Positions 12,116 to 22,941 of a stretch of 64,000 nt of DNA are shown here, piece after piece (positions within the stretch are counted from its first letter, which is position 1; every line of letters begins with the position of its first letter). Location: assembly GCA_029204225.1 (NCBI GenBank), contig CM055099.1:59751510-59815509 (forward strand), in the 5' to 3' direction. This DNA is from Diphasiastrum complanatum. Taxonomy: Eukaryota; Streptophyta; Lycopodiopsida; Lycopodiales; Lycopodiaceae. Position numbers and translations under genes: made by a program. The notes under the pieces were generated by a model. The model was not told the DNA's origin. It made no database searches and was given only the letters and a program-made list of their open reading frames with translations.

Positions 12116-12933
12116 ACTCTGAGAAGTGAGGACTCAACTTCAAATGAGTTCTAATAGGTTAAGGTAGACTATTGCAATTTACAAGTCACTATTTATAGTC
12201 TACCTAGTCTCAATCGTGCTCAAGAGTCTCACGTCTAAACACCATCAAGTCATCCATCAATGCAACTTGGTCAGCAGGATTAGGATAGACTGCTTGAATG
12301 TAGGTGTTTCATCCATTCCTAAGCTCCCTATCTCGATATTGGGCTGGACTGGGTGAAGGATATGGGCCCTTGCATGTAGAGGATGATGGAACCAATTCCA
12401 TCTTGATTGCCATTGATATCGTATCTCTTCGAGCCTGTACATTTAACATAGGCAATGTGTCAATGACATTTCGCATTTATGATTTCAGAAATCAAAATTT
12501 CAATGAGCACTTGCCAGCATCCACTCCACGTTGATGATTTTGAGCGTACATACTACATAGTACAAGTCAACTTACTACACATTGCACAAGAATTAAATTT
12601 TAGTGACAAGTCAAAATCGTTTAGTCTATACCTATCACTGATGGCAGTGGATGTATGGAGCTGCTCACCAATCCTATCCATAAAGTCATATAGAAGGCCC
12701 AAGGTGCAGCCTCTAAATTTGTAAAGCGCAGGACACTATAAATCGGCTGCAGCCCCATGACGATAGTTCGTGCCTCAGCCCAGAAAGATGTACCTAGCAC
12801 GATACACTCGAATGTCCTCGCCTTGGGCTCTCGTGATGGTCCCCAGTCCATCCAATGATTTGAGACCACCATATGCCTCAAGCTTCCATGCACTTTCAAC
12901 AAGCGCTCCAAGACAATAAACATGTAGGCAAAC

Positions 12934-13086
12934 CTATACAATGACAAGTCACGACTCACAATCGAATCTCGATTATTAATTTGTATCAAAAATCATGATT
13001 CAGCAATATTTGCAAAATGCTACGAGTGATTAAGTAGTAACAACTCAGAGGCTAGAGGTCGGATGAGTATGTAGTTACTAGTATAC
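12934..13086 (-). other. Intron in the hAT transposase relic
   Basis: On the minus strand the donor ccaccag|gtatac and acceptor ttgtatag|gtttgcc are consensus. Joining them restores the frame and the conserved Thr-Arg-Phe-Ala motif of this transposase family. This supports a genuine spliced transposase gene and not just a chance match. Confidence 0.75.
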
Positions 13087-13819
13087 CTGGTGGGGGCAGG
13101 CCTCAAAACCTCGAGCTGTGAATGAGCCCTGAACATGCTCAGCACTCTCGATCTCTTGGTGACAAACCTCACCAAGAATCCTGCTGTGTCAACCACCTCC
13201 TTGTCAAGGCAACTTCGCTATATCCTCAAATAGGAGGTCCAGACAATGTGCAGCACAGGGCGTCCAAAAAATGTGGGGATAGGCCTCATGGATAAGCCTC
13301 CCCATCGCAACGTAATTAGACACATTGTCAGTTACAACTTGTACAGAATTCAAATTTCGAATTAGTCAATACACTGTACAGGTAAAAAGTCTATCTGAGT
13401 GATGAGTTGCATGTCATGACTCATCATGACTCATACACAATGACATACACACAACTTACAAGTCACAATAGTAATTACATTACTAACTACGAATCATGAT
13501 TCATGATCATTTGACAATGGACATTGATGCAACATGCATTGTGCATGTTCTGTGTAATTCATGATTTGGTGAGAGTCGACGCAAGTTTCAATTTATAAAC
13601 TATAAATGTCAAGTTATTACACCTGCACAACATTGGCTGGCCCCACATCCTCAATAGCTCTCTGAATGTGGCCAAACATATGCTCTCCAGTGACAGATGT
13701 GCATAAGAGGCATCAGTGGCTCTCAAAAACATAGTGCCCATATAGGAAGACACCAATATGTTCAGGATGTGGCGCTTCCTTGTATCGCTCCAGCCATCTG
13801 AAACGATGTTGCATCCAAG

Positions 13820-14000
13820 CCTCTCTCTCTCTCTCTGATCCTCCCTCGCTGATCCATCACTGAGGGCACTGATCCATCCATCCCTCGCTGAATCCCTGGG
13901 GGCGTTGATCCATCCCTGAGGGAGCTGATTCATCCCTGAACGCCCTGATGCAAATCTGAGCACGCTGAGACAAATCTGAGCCATCGCTGATGCAGATCTG
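13820..14000. repeat. CT microsatellite and degenerate tgatccatccctgaggg satellite
   Basis: A (CT)8 run at 13820-13836 is followed to about 14000 by imperfect repeats of a unit near tgatccatccctgaggg (for example at 13849, 13872, 13907 and 13928). It lies at the 5' end of the hAT relic. Confidence 0.75.
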
Positions 14001-14135
14001 AGTGCGCTGGAGGTCTGAACCATCACTGGAGGTCTGAAGACAGCAAAGAAGGTACACCTACCTTCAACAGCGTGATCTCAGCCACCATATCCGAAGCAGA
14101 AATGCGGAAGTATAAGTCTATGAATGTTCGGGTGA

Positions 14136-14408
14136 ATGGAAAGAGCGTGGAGAAATAAAAGAGATCCGTCTACACTCATCATACGGTTCACGGGATTAGA
14201 GGAGCGGCAAGCTACCCTTAGGCTACGGGCTAGGTTGAGAGGTACCCCTGTCTTTATGGATGATGACCTCACACTGATGCAAGTTACGAAAAGGAGAAAG
14301 GTTTTCAGCAAAGCCAAAGCAGTGGTAAAAGAGTGGTTTATCGGGATGGTAAGGCCGGGTACATTGACCCTCAGAAATAGGGATATGGGCCCCTCCCCCC
14401 GGACTTAG
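14136..14408 (+). pseudogene. LINE ORF1-like C-terminal fragment
   Basis: The frame includes LIIRFTGLEERQATLRLRAR, then LRGTPVFMDDDLTLMQ and RRKVFSKAKAVVKEW. This matches the C-terminal region of plant LINE ORF1 proteins, where an RNA-binding fold is followed by L-(K/R)-G-T-P-x-x-(I/M)-D-(E/D)-D-L-T and an R-R-x-x-(M/F)-x-K-x-K helix. The upstream part of ORF1 is not visible. The role in the family is RNA binding in the retrotransposition particle. Confidence 0.6.
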
Positions 14409-14436
14409 GAGCGGTTCAGGGGCCCTCACAAAAGCA

Positions 14437-15526
14437 TTGCAGTTGAGTTTATGGAACTGCAATGGTATCCATTCTTCAGCTACAGCAGGAGATGTTAGAG
14501 ATTTTTGTGCTACAGGGGATATCCTTATACTTACAAAGACACATGAGAGTCTTGAGAGAGGACTTCTTTGCATTGAGGGATTTTGTTGGTCTTCTGCCTG
14601 TCGGGGGACGACGAGAGCACTGACTGGTCGCAGTTCTTGCTTATTTCGAGACTCTCCAGTAGTGGGTCGAGCTATTGACGAGCAGGCTCGCTATATTTGG
14701 ATCAGGTTGGACCACAGGTTGATGGAGTTAGACCGTGACATATTCATGGTTATTTGTACTTCCCACCAAAGACATCAGCTTTCACCTCAGAGGAGGAGTC
14801 ACCTTTCATGGACATTTCATCGGACATTATCAGATATGAGGATCGAGGATATATTCTTCTAGCGGGGGACTTCAATGCCAGGACTGGGTCTAGGCAAACA
14901 GAGTGTCACAGAGCAACAAAGGATCCACAACGGATACATGCACTTGATTGGGATGATCTTGTTTTACACGGCGATTGTACACCATCTCAGATACCCCTCC
15001 TCTTCCCACATCTCGTCCCACGGATACTTCTGACATATTCACTAACGACCTTATAGAGAAGGCCATCACACGACTCCATTCCCATAAAGCCAAAGATATT
15101 GATGAGCTAGAGGCTGAACTTCTAAAGTATGCTCCTGGCATCCTCTCACCCTTCCTCTCAATTCTATTCAACTGAGCTATCACCTCTGATTTTCCCTCTC
15201 CATGGTCTACAAACTTCATTCACCCTATCCATAAAGGCGGTGACGCCATGAAAGTTGACAACTACCGCCACATTATGATTAGCCACCTCTTCGCCAAAGT
15301 CTATGGTTCTATCTTACAGTCAGAGATTAGTATAGAGATGGATGCCAGATCACTCCATGCCATTGACCAGGCGGGTTTCAGACCAGGATGTACTACATCA
15401 GATCATATCTTTACTTTGAGGTCCATCATTGAGGAGGCTAAGGCCAAGAGAGAGCGTGTATATTGTTGCTTTGTAGATTTCCGCAAGGCCTTTGATTCTG
15501 TGCCCAGGCATTTATTGATACATTGA
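14437..15526 (+). pseudogene. LINE ORF2 relic: endonuclease and partial reverse transcriptase
   Basis: The reading starts MQLSLWNCNGIHSS, the metal-binding asparagine motif of the exonuclease-endonuclease-phosphatase fold. After a +1 shift near 14750 it continues ILLAGDFNARTGS, the D-x-N motif. The rest of the endonuclease, including the S-D-H motif, is deleted. From about 15030 the reverse transcriptase is recognisable: NDLIEKAITRLHSHKAKDID, then HKGGDAMKVDNYRHI, QAGFRPGCTTSDHIFTLRSI, and VDFRKAFDSVPRHLL. The last contains the first catalytic aspartate. The D-D pair and RNase H are absent. Several frames are needed to read it, so it is dead. Confidence 0.85.
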
Positions 15527-16275
15527 AACAATCATGCACAAATTAGATTGGTTTTAGATTTAGCTTTGCGGTAGCGTATTAGGTGAAAAGATTAGAGCTT
15601 CACAATCGACTCAGACTATCAGTCATAAGTTTATTTGCGAGCAAGAAAGAATTTGAACATGAATAAAATGAGCATTCATTCACAATATGCATGACCTAGA
15701 TTATTGGAACATTGATTATTCAGTCGCGAATACATACAGTCTGAATGCAATCAGAGTTGCGTTCTTCCTGAAACAATGCTCTGTAATAATAGAGAGAGAA
15801 CAAAACAATTGCGCTCTGGATGTTCGATTGATCGAATAGACTGATTATTGAGGTCAACGATCTCTTCTTGTCTAATCGAGCAACTGATAAGTTGCTGGAT
15901 ATATACACATGGCTAACTAATTAAAAGAATGCTTAATAAGGGTTAAGGCACTACGTGCTGTTGGCAGTCGCCTTCGGACAATATCTGATTTTGTTAGAGA
16001 TTCTGTCCGGTCGTGATTCAATGTACTTGTTGATCTGCCGATAGTCCGATCACGGCCGATTGTTCGAGGATGGCCGAATAATCGAATCCGATCAGATGGT
16101 CTGAGATGGATGGTTGAACAATCGAGGATGGCCGAATACAATCGGGGAGACGCTGTCACCGATTCTTTTGTATTTTTGCAGACTGTCAGAAAACAAGTCT
16201 ATTTCTGCAGAGTATGCAACTGTACAAGTATTTACAAGTAGCAAGTGAATGGATCTAGATTAGCAGAGAGATAGG
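15527..16275. other. Unassigned DNA between the LINE relic and element A
   Basis: No domain was found. The segment 15950-16150 is comparatively GC-rich and repeats gatcgaat, ggatggccgaat and caatcg-like blocks, which could be part of an LTR or DNA-transposon end, but no partner copy is in the window. Its last five bases, GATGG at 16276-16280, are the left target duplication of element A. Confidence 0.5.
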
Positions 16276-16280
16276 GATGG

Positions 16281-16933
16281 TGTCAGACTCCCTCTCTGAT
16301 CTTCTCTTCAAAGCTTGCTAATTTCTTGCACATACAAGCATCAAATTACTTCTAACACAAGATGGAGCTGGCTGCCTTGTCTCCTCCCAGCCTTTGCTGC
16401 ATAGATTATGATGAGGAATGCCTCTCTCTAGGCTCACTTATCCAAAATCCTCTAGCACCCCTTAACCCTGACCCTTCCTAAATCTCGACGCATGGCCAAC
16501 TCCATGCACAGTCGACACTTGCCACTTGGCAATACCTTGACACATAGGCAAGTGAGTAGGCTGACATGTGTCACTCATCCATTGGACCAAATGTCCCAAT
16601 GGGCATGTGACACGTGTCATGTTTGACCGGTCAACCCTAACATGTGTCACTCATTCACTGGACCAAGTGTCCCAGTGAGCATATGACGTGTCATGTTGAC
16701 TAGTCAACTCTCCTACTTTTTAGGAGGTCAGTCCAGCCATTCCGAATTAATGGCCCAGTACCCTATACCCAAGCAACATGCGACTCTGAGGCTCAAAAAC
16801 ATCATTAACAACTTTATTTACATTTTTATTACAAAGGTCACCACAGGCCGGTGACTTAGCCATTTCTGTATTTACAAGTACATCTATAAGTAAAAACAGT
16901 AAACAACCGGGACAGGGAGTAAAAGCTGTAACA
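16281..16933 (-). repeat. Element A 3' LTR
   Basis: It begins tgtcagactccctc and ends aaaagctgtaaca. It contains an internal tandem duplication of about 70 bp (16564-16637 and 16639-16707). Each unit has a TTGAC palindrome (ttgaccggtcaa at 16623, ttgactagtcaa at 16696), and the first also has a CACGTG core (gacacgtgtc). It is about 24 bp longer than the other LTR because of small indels. Confidence 0.93.
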
Positions 16934-16947
16934 TCCCTTCCCCCCTT
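16934..16947 (-). promoter_or_regulatory. Element A polypurine tract
   Basis: On the minus strand the sequence aaggggggaaggga lies directly against the 3' LTR and overlaps the end of the polyprotein stop codon (DVT then TAA). It is the expected primer for plus-strand synthesis. Confidence 0.85.
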
Positions 16948-18576
16948 AGGTAACATCGTCCGCGATGGCAAAGCTAGGGTACTGTGCACACAGACTGTGC
17001 GCGGTCTCCCAGGTAGCATCAGAAAGAGGCTTGCCATGCAAGTGACCAAGTATTCACGGATCAGACGGTTGCGTAAACGCCTCTCCCGCCTATCCAATAC
17101 CCTCGCTGGCCCATGGGTTACTTCTCCCTGCTCCTGGAATGCAAACAAACTATCAGACAACAAGTTATCACCGTTATGTAAAACCCGTTTCAATCTAGAA
17201 ACATGAAATACAGGATGCACTTTACAAGTTTTAGGAAAATCTAACTTATAAGAAACATCACTGATTCTTTTAACAATTTTCCAGGGTCCACAATAACGCG
17301 GGGACAACTTGTAACATTTGCCCGTCTTAAGGGTCTTAGAGTCCTTGGGTACTTGGAGAAACACCATGTCTCCTACCACAAACTCTCTAGGCGTGCGATT
17401 CTGATCAACATATGACTTTGCTCGATCCATCGCTTGCCTAATATTAACCTTCGCTAACTCAAGCATTTCATTCATTTGAGTTAGAAAATTAGCCTCACTA
17501 GGCACTCTCTGAGGAATTCCTACCGTCATAGTTAAGCTCGAAAGGACTCATCTTAGTACTCACATTTTTCTTGTCATTGTAAGCAAACTCCAACAGTGGC
17601 AAGTACTTCTCCCACTGAGTTTGCTTATCCCTAACAAATGCCCTAAGCATATCCTCTAAGGTCTGGTTGACTCTCTCAGTTTGGCCATCCATTTCAGGAT
17701 GCTCCGTACTGCTCATTCTCAATTGGACCTCAAGTTTGGCCATAACTGCAGTCCAAAAGTTTCCAGTGAATCGAGTATCCCTGTCAGACACTATGGATAA
17801 CGGTAATTCATGAAGTTTGAACACATGCTCGATAAACAAATTAGCTACTCCAGCCGCATCAATCTTTTTACGCGTTGGAATAAAATGAGCCATTTTCGTG
17901 AGTCTGTCAACTGCGACCAAGATAGAATCATGCAGCAACTGCGTGCGAGGCAAGTTGGTGACAAAATCCATGGAGATACTCTCCCATCTTCCTTCTGGCA
18001 CAGGAGCAAAAGGACTTACATAAGGGTGACTTAGCTCTAATGTATCAGAGCAAGGTCACAAAACTTAGTTAACCGATCCACTACAACCCAAATAGAATCA
18101 TTTTGCCGTTGGATTTTTGGAAGTCCAACTACAAAATCCATAGATATGCTTTTCCATTTCTTATCTAGGATATCTAACAGATGCAACAAACCACCAACCT
18201 TATGGCGTTCAGCCTTTGCTAGTTGATAGGGCTTGCATTTAGCAACATATGACTCGACATATGGCTTGAGCTTTGGCCAATAAAATTCCCTCTTAACCAA
18301 GTCCAGAGTCATGTGTATACCGAGATGTCTTGCACAGGGTACGTCATGACATTCAAACAAAATCTTCCGTTTGAGCTCATCATCACCAGGTACGCAAAAT
18401 TTTCCATTCCGAAATAGTAATCCATCTCGAATGGTGAACTGTTCCACAATCTTCTTATCTTTCTTAGTTAGTTGAGTCCCCTGTGTTTCTGACTCAACAC
18501 TGTCCACATTTCTTCCAATCTGAACAATGTTCCAAATGTGACCAAAATGAGAACCGGATTCATATTTTTCTCTCAA
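16948..18576 (-). pseudogene. Element A integrase with chromodomain, chimeric and broken
   Basis: The zinc-binding region (18360-18230) has the two histidines (ECHDVPCARHLG) but its last cysteine is tyrosine (CKPYQLAKAE). The catalytic core start occurs twice, as WKSISMDFVVGLPKIQ near 18160 and as WESISMDFVTNLPRTQ near 17985. The two are clearly different sequences, so two integrase genes are joined here. After the second copy the core continues with SIVSDRDTRFTGNF and the glutamate motif MDGQTERVNQTLEDML. The C-terminal part has HPVFHVSRLKRVL and a chromodomain: VLDRRERRLRNRLIREYLV then, after a one-base shift, HGKPLSDATWE. The chromodomain marks the element as a chromovirus; in the family it directs insertion to chromatin. 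Confidence 0.85.
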
Positions 18577-19777
18577 CTAAAGATATAGATCCGTAGAAAT
18601 TTGGGTGAATGATAACTCGTTCAGTTCACCGATCCAACTAAGAGCATCTGCAACTTGATTAGAGATGTCGCTTATGTAACGGATTTCATGATCGAATTCT
18701 TGCATCAATTCAGCCCATCAAGCTTTTTTCCCCCGAAGATCATGTTGATTACAAAAATTCTTAAGAGGCTGGTCATCCGTATACACTACAAACTTACTAT
18801 CATACAAGTAGTGTCTCTAGGTTTTAAGTGCATGGACTACATCAAACAATTCCTTTTCGTGCGTAGTATAACGCATCTGAGGACTAGTGAATTTTTTGCT
18901 CTCAAACGCTGGTGGCTTGTCCATTTGTAATAGAACCGCTCCAACTGCAACATCACTTGCGTTTGTTCTCACAACGTAAGGTAAATCTGGATTTGCAATT
19001 TGTAACACGGGAGCTGAAACAATCATTGTTTTAAGTTTCTCAAAACATTGATTCAATTCCTCGTTCCAAACAACAAGCAGACTAAGTTGATTCCTCCTTT
19101 TCTTTTATTAACAATTCCTTTTGTCAGATTATTAAGCGGTGCTGCTAACTTAGCATAATCCTCAATAAATTTCTTGAAGAAAAGTGTAAAACCTAAAAAA
19201 GACTTCACCTGCCTCACAGTTCCCGGAATTGGCCACTCAATCACAATCTTGATTTTATCTTCGGCAATCTTGATCCCATTTACTGTGATCTTATGACCGA
19301 GATAAAACAACTCTTGCTTAAAGAATTCACACTTGGACTCTTTAGCGTAGAGTAACTCCCGATGACAATTTTTAAGTGTTCTACATGTTCCACCAAGGAT
19401 TTACTGTAAACGAGAATGTCATATAAGAATACCACCACAAACTTCCCCATAAATGGACGAAACAAATCGTTCATCGTTTGCTGGAACGTTGCTGGAGCAT
19501 TCATTAATCCAAACGACAAAACTAGAAATTCATAATGACCAAATCTAGAACGAAATCCTGTCTTTTGAACATCTTTTGACTTAATCCTTATTTGATGGTA
19601 CCCTGTTTTGAGATCTATCTTGGTGAAATACTGTGCTCCACCCAAGCGATCTACAAGGTCATCCATCCTGGGTAATGGATATGTATTCTTAATAGTCACT
19701 TTATTAAGCCCCTTGTAATCCGTACACATCCAAAAACCTCCATCTTTCTTCGCTTTAAGAAGAACAGGAGCGCCCAT
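18577..19777 (-). pseudogene. Element A reverse transcriptase and RNase H
   Basis: Reverse transcriptase blocks begin [20 protein letters not shown] and [19 protein letters not shown], and go on to [15 protein letters not shown] (first catalytic aspartate) and [11 protein letters not shown]. The active-site pair is damaged: the usual F-L-D-D reads FLYD. RNase H starts after two shifts; its first aspartate motif is TNAS in place of TDAS, and HEKELFDVVHALK, YTDDQPLKNF and ADALS follow. The two active-site changes plus stops make both enzymes non-functional. The N-terminal reverse-transcriptase segment that should join the protease is largely missing. Confidence 0.87.
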
Positions 19778-19861
19778 GGTGATTTACTAGGTTGTATATG
19801 TCTCATCCTCAGATAGTTTCTTATTTGATTTGAAATCTCTGTCTCCTCTTTCTGAGAGAAC

Positions 19862-20748
19862 CTATAAGAACTGCGTTACCGTGATCAAAGGTCCTGGAGG
19901 CATATCAGGCTCTCCACGCAGGGAGTGAATCCTACCATCGTGCTGGAACTCATACACATGAGTATCCCAAGCGATGTAGGGTTTCTTAGCCACATGCCAA
20001 CAAATTCCAAGCACCACATCAAAGCCAGCCAAACGGGTAATCTCAAAATCTAACTCCTCAGTATAGCTCTGAATGGTTAGAGGCGTAGCCACAACCCTGG
20101 CATCCCACACTTCCCCACCCTTTCCATCAGCCATTTCGACTGTGTACTGGTACAAGGATGGTTGTGTGCTCACTCTCAACCGTTTAATCAAAGCAGAGTT
20201 AATAACGTTATGTGAGGACCCAATGTCAAATAGAAGCAAAACATCTCTACCACACAGCTGTCCACGCATAACAATCAAAGAAGTGCAAGGGAACTGATAC
20301 CCATGTTGTGTCGCTCTTGACAACTGTGGCAAAGGAACCGAGTCCACCTTCCGAATCACCGACACGTTCATTAACCGTGGAACATCAGGAGGTTCTTCTT
20401 GTCTCAATTCCTCAATTTTCATAGGATCTGCCTCCTCAACTTGCAAACCGTAGGTGGTCCGTGAGGGATTGCGAGAACACTCCTTCCACCTATGTCGCCC
20501 TAGACAGCCAAAGCAAAGGTTCTCTTTCTTTGCCCGCTCCAAGTCCTGCGGCGATAGCATAGAAAAGCGCTGGCCCCCTTGGGTATTGGACGTCCCATAC
20601 CGCCCTTTGCCTTTTGAGGCGCCCGCACCTTTACTCTTTTTCGCACTTTGAATTTGCTCTCGTGAGGATTAAACTTTCTTTTGCCCCCAAGGCTAAAACC
20701 CTCCTGAAGTAGGTGTCTCAGACTCCTTGGTCTTTTTTCCATCCTCAT
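19862..20748 (-). pseudogene. Element A zinc knuckle and retropepsin
   Basis: The minus-strand frame of 232 codons starting at 20560 carries ENLCFGCLGRHRWKECS, a CCHC knuckle in which the usual spacing is altered (C-x2-C-x4-R/W-x-E-C). About 100 residues on is the protease: VLLLFDIGSSHNVI, with D-I-G in place of D-(T/S)-G, then ELDFEITRLAGFDVVLGI. Upstream to 20748 a lysine/arginine-rich stretch fits the linker that precedes the knuckle. No capsid domain precedes it. The gene would process the polyprotein in a live element; the altered triad suggests it is dead. Confidence 0.75.
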
Positions 20749-20999
20749 AGTATAGGGCCATCTGTACCGCCCTATGGAGGCTTGGAGCCTGCTCCTGAAG
20801 TCGAAATTACCGGCAAATAAAAGTTTATAACTCTCAAAACCCTTTTTTCCTTGTATTTTGGCCCAAAAATCAGACCAACTTTGGAATACTATAACTTTTC
20901 CGTGACTTGGACTTTTCCTGAGCGGTCAATTTGTAGTAGGTCGCCCTCCTGCTGGCTTTCCAATGAATCCTTAACAGTCCGGTTTAGGCTAGGATTGCC
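20749..20999 (-). other. Element A gag/leader remnant, left of the B insertion
   Basis: About 250 bp connects the zinc knuckle of A to the insertion point of B. No capsid motif is visible. TTGCC at 20995-20999 is the left copy of the target duplication of B. Confidence 0.6.
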
Positions 21000-21436
21000 A
21001 GTTATGAACGTAGCCACGGCTGATCTAGATTTAGTCTATGAAAGCATCACATAAGCAAGACTTAACCCTAGAAAGCAGGAGAGAGAAAGCTTAAAGAGAC
21101 TAAAGAAGGAGATCATATCATAAGCCAAGTAACAAATGACACAAAATCCCTACTTATAGCCAAGAGGATGCCCTAAAAGGAAGCTTCCAGTGGCTAGGGC
21201 CAAACTGAGAAGGAAAATAGTGCGCCCTCCAAGAAGGCCCCCACTCTCAGTAATATGACCAAATAACCAATATAGTGAATCATAGGGCCCAGTCTAAATG
21301 TCAATAATAGGGCCCAAGGCCAACCATATAGTCTAAATGTCAAATAATGAATAAATAAGGGCCCAAAGCCTGCCTATGCATAAAGTAAAGTAAATGAAAA
21401 TGGACATGGCGAATGTAATGAGCCGAGTCCATAACT
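21000..21436 (-). repeat. Element B 3' LTR
   Basis: It begins agttatgaacgtagcc and ends gagtccataact on the plus strand. It is identical in length to its partner and differs at seven bases. Confidence 0.93.
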
Positions 21437-21446
21437 CTCCCCGACA
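21437..21446 (-). promoter_or_regulatory. Element B polypurine tract
   Basis: On the minus strand tgtcggggag lies immediately before the 3' LTR start agttatgg. It is short and interrupted by pyrimidines but is in the expected place. Confidence 0.6.
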
Positions 21447-21480
21447 CAAAAATAAGACCCAACTGCCATAAAGGACTGGA

Positions 21481-22941
21481 TCAAGTAACAGCAAGCCCTG
21501 GAGGATCAACTGGAACAGCATCTAGTGTAGTAACAACTGGAGCAACAGCTGATGTAGAGGAATCAACAAGTGCGGCAAGAGCACGAGCCTGATCCGCAAG
21601 TGACGGTGTATGATAAAAGACATCAATAGGCTCCCATGTGGCCTCCTCAACAGGACGACCATCCCACTGGACTAGGAACTGAATCTGCCGGCGGCGTCGA
21701 CTATGATGCAAACGCACCTGAAGGATAGCAGCAGGTAATAAAGGAAAGAGATCCGGTGCAGTAGGAAACTCAGCATCACGAGGAGCATCATCCTCAATAG
21801 CAGCACGTAATAAACTGACATGGAATATATCACAGGCACGTGTGGAAGCAGGAAGCTGAAGACGATATGTAACTGGAGTAAGAACCTCCAATATACAATA
21901 AGGCCCATAATAACGTGGTGCAAGCTTCTCAGTAGAAGCATGGCCTTGAATAAAATGATGACGTGCAAACCGTAGGCGTAGATATACCATATCACCAACA
22001 TGTAACTCAACATGACGTCGATGACGATCAACTGAAGCCTGATAACGCTGCTGGACCTGCTGCAAATGGAAACTGGCCTGGAGAATAAGCTCGTGAGCAC
22101 ATGATAGAAATGAAGACAGTGTCACAGGTGTATCCTTGGGAGGAAGAGGAATACCAGGTAAAAGAGGTGCATAACCATGAGATAATAAAAATGGTGCAAC
22201 GCCGGTGCTGGTACTAACAGAGCTGTTATAGCTATACTCTGCCAAACATAAGTGCTGATCCCAATCCTTCCCTGAAGGAGTAACAAAATGGCGCAAATAA
22301 TCCTCAAGGATCCTGTTAAGGACCTCAGATTGCCCATTAGAAGTAGAATGATAAGCAGACCCCATAAAAAGTTGTACATCCAATATACGCATAAGCTCTG
22401 TCCAAAACAATGATGTAAACTTACTATCCCGATCAGAAAGGATAGTACGAGGAAACCCATGTAGGCGAAATATCTCTGAAAGGAACAAGCGTGCACACTG
22501 CTATGTTGTGATAGTACTGCGGACGGGTATGAAATGTGCCTGTTTCGAGAACCTGTCAACTACCACCATACATGAATCGTGACCACGAGGGGTGCGGGGA
22601 AGGCCAATGATGAAGTCCATAGAAATATGAGTCCACTGGCGGTGAGGAATAGGCCAACTCTGAAGCAAACCAGCGGACTTAGCACGAGAGTACTTATTAC
22701 GTAAGTAGAAAGGACAGGTACGAATAAGTACAACAAGCTCTTTCCTAAGGGATGGCCAATAGAAATGATCCTTAAGACGAGCATAAGACTTCTGAAAACC
22801 AAAATGACCCCCAACTGGGGACGAATGAGCATCCGACAACAACTGAGAACGGATACCCAAAGAACTAGGAATACAAAGAGAACCATAATGATAAAGACGG
22901 TGGTCAACAATGGAATAAGCCTGATGAGGTGAAGACGACAT
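21481..22941 (-). pseudogene. Element B integrase with chromodomain
   Basis: The zinc-binding domain has SDAHSSPVGGHFGFQKSY, and its final pair reads CPFY where C-x-x-C is expected. The core has ISMDFIIGLPRTPRGHDSCM (first aspartate), SDRDSKFTSLFW (second) and GQSEVLNRILEDYLR (glutamate), so the D-D-35-E triad is complete. A TAG at 22503-22505 separates first and second parts. The C-terminal 200 residues run through a GPYCILEVL-type SH3-like domain to a chromodomain ending IQFLVQWDGRPVEEATWEP. The protein ends about 45 bp before the 3' LTR. Confidence 0.9.

Larger units (their letters stand above)
12205..14030 (-). pseudogene. hAT-superfamily transposase (DUF659-type) relic with introns
   Basis: Minus-strand blocks occur in transposase order. 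At 13830-13690 is GCNIVSDGWSDTRKRHILNI then GTMFLRATDAS. At 13370-13200 is QVVTDNVSNYVAMGRLIHEA followed by FWTPCAAHCLDLLFEDI, the diagnostic hAT block. A spliced joint puts APTR and FAYMFIVLERLL together, recreating the conserved T-R-F. At 12860-12640 is ECIVLGTSFWAEARTIVMGL then QPIYSVLR. At 12400-12210 is FHHPLHARAHILHP and ADQVALMDDLM. The first catalytic aspartate (SDGW) and the second (TDN) are present. The C-terminal dimerisation domain was not found. Stops and shifts make it a pseudogene. The first 200 bp (13840-14030) translate only a local satellite. Confidence 0.85.
14078..15526 (+). mobile_element. Non-LTR retrotransposon (LINE) fragment, 3' end missing
   Basis: Three coding parts lie in LINE order on the plus strand: the end of an ORF1-like protein, an apurinic endonuclease domain, and the N-terminal part of a reverse transcriptase. 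The sequence stops inside the fingers/palm of the reverse transcriptase, before the Y-x-D-D motif, and no 3' poly(A) tail is present. LINEs are usually 5'-truncated at insertion, so loss of the 3' half means a later deletion or rearrangement at 15526. Confidence 0.85.

Noticed and set aside
14223-14573. 116-codon minus-strand frame over the LINE
   Set aside because: It is antisense to the LINE ORF1 and endonuclease coding sequence, which is the real content.
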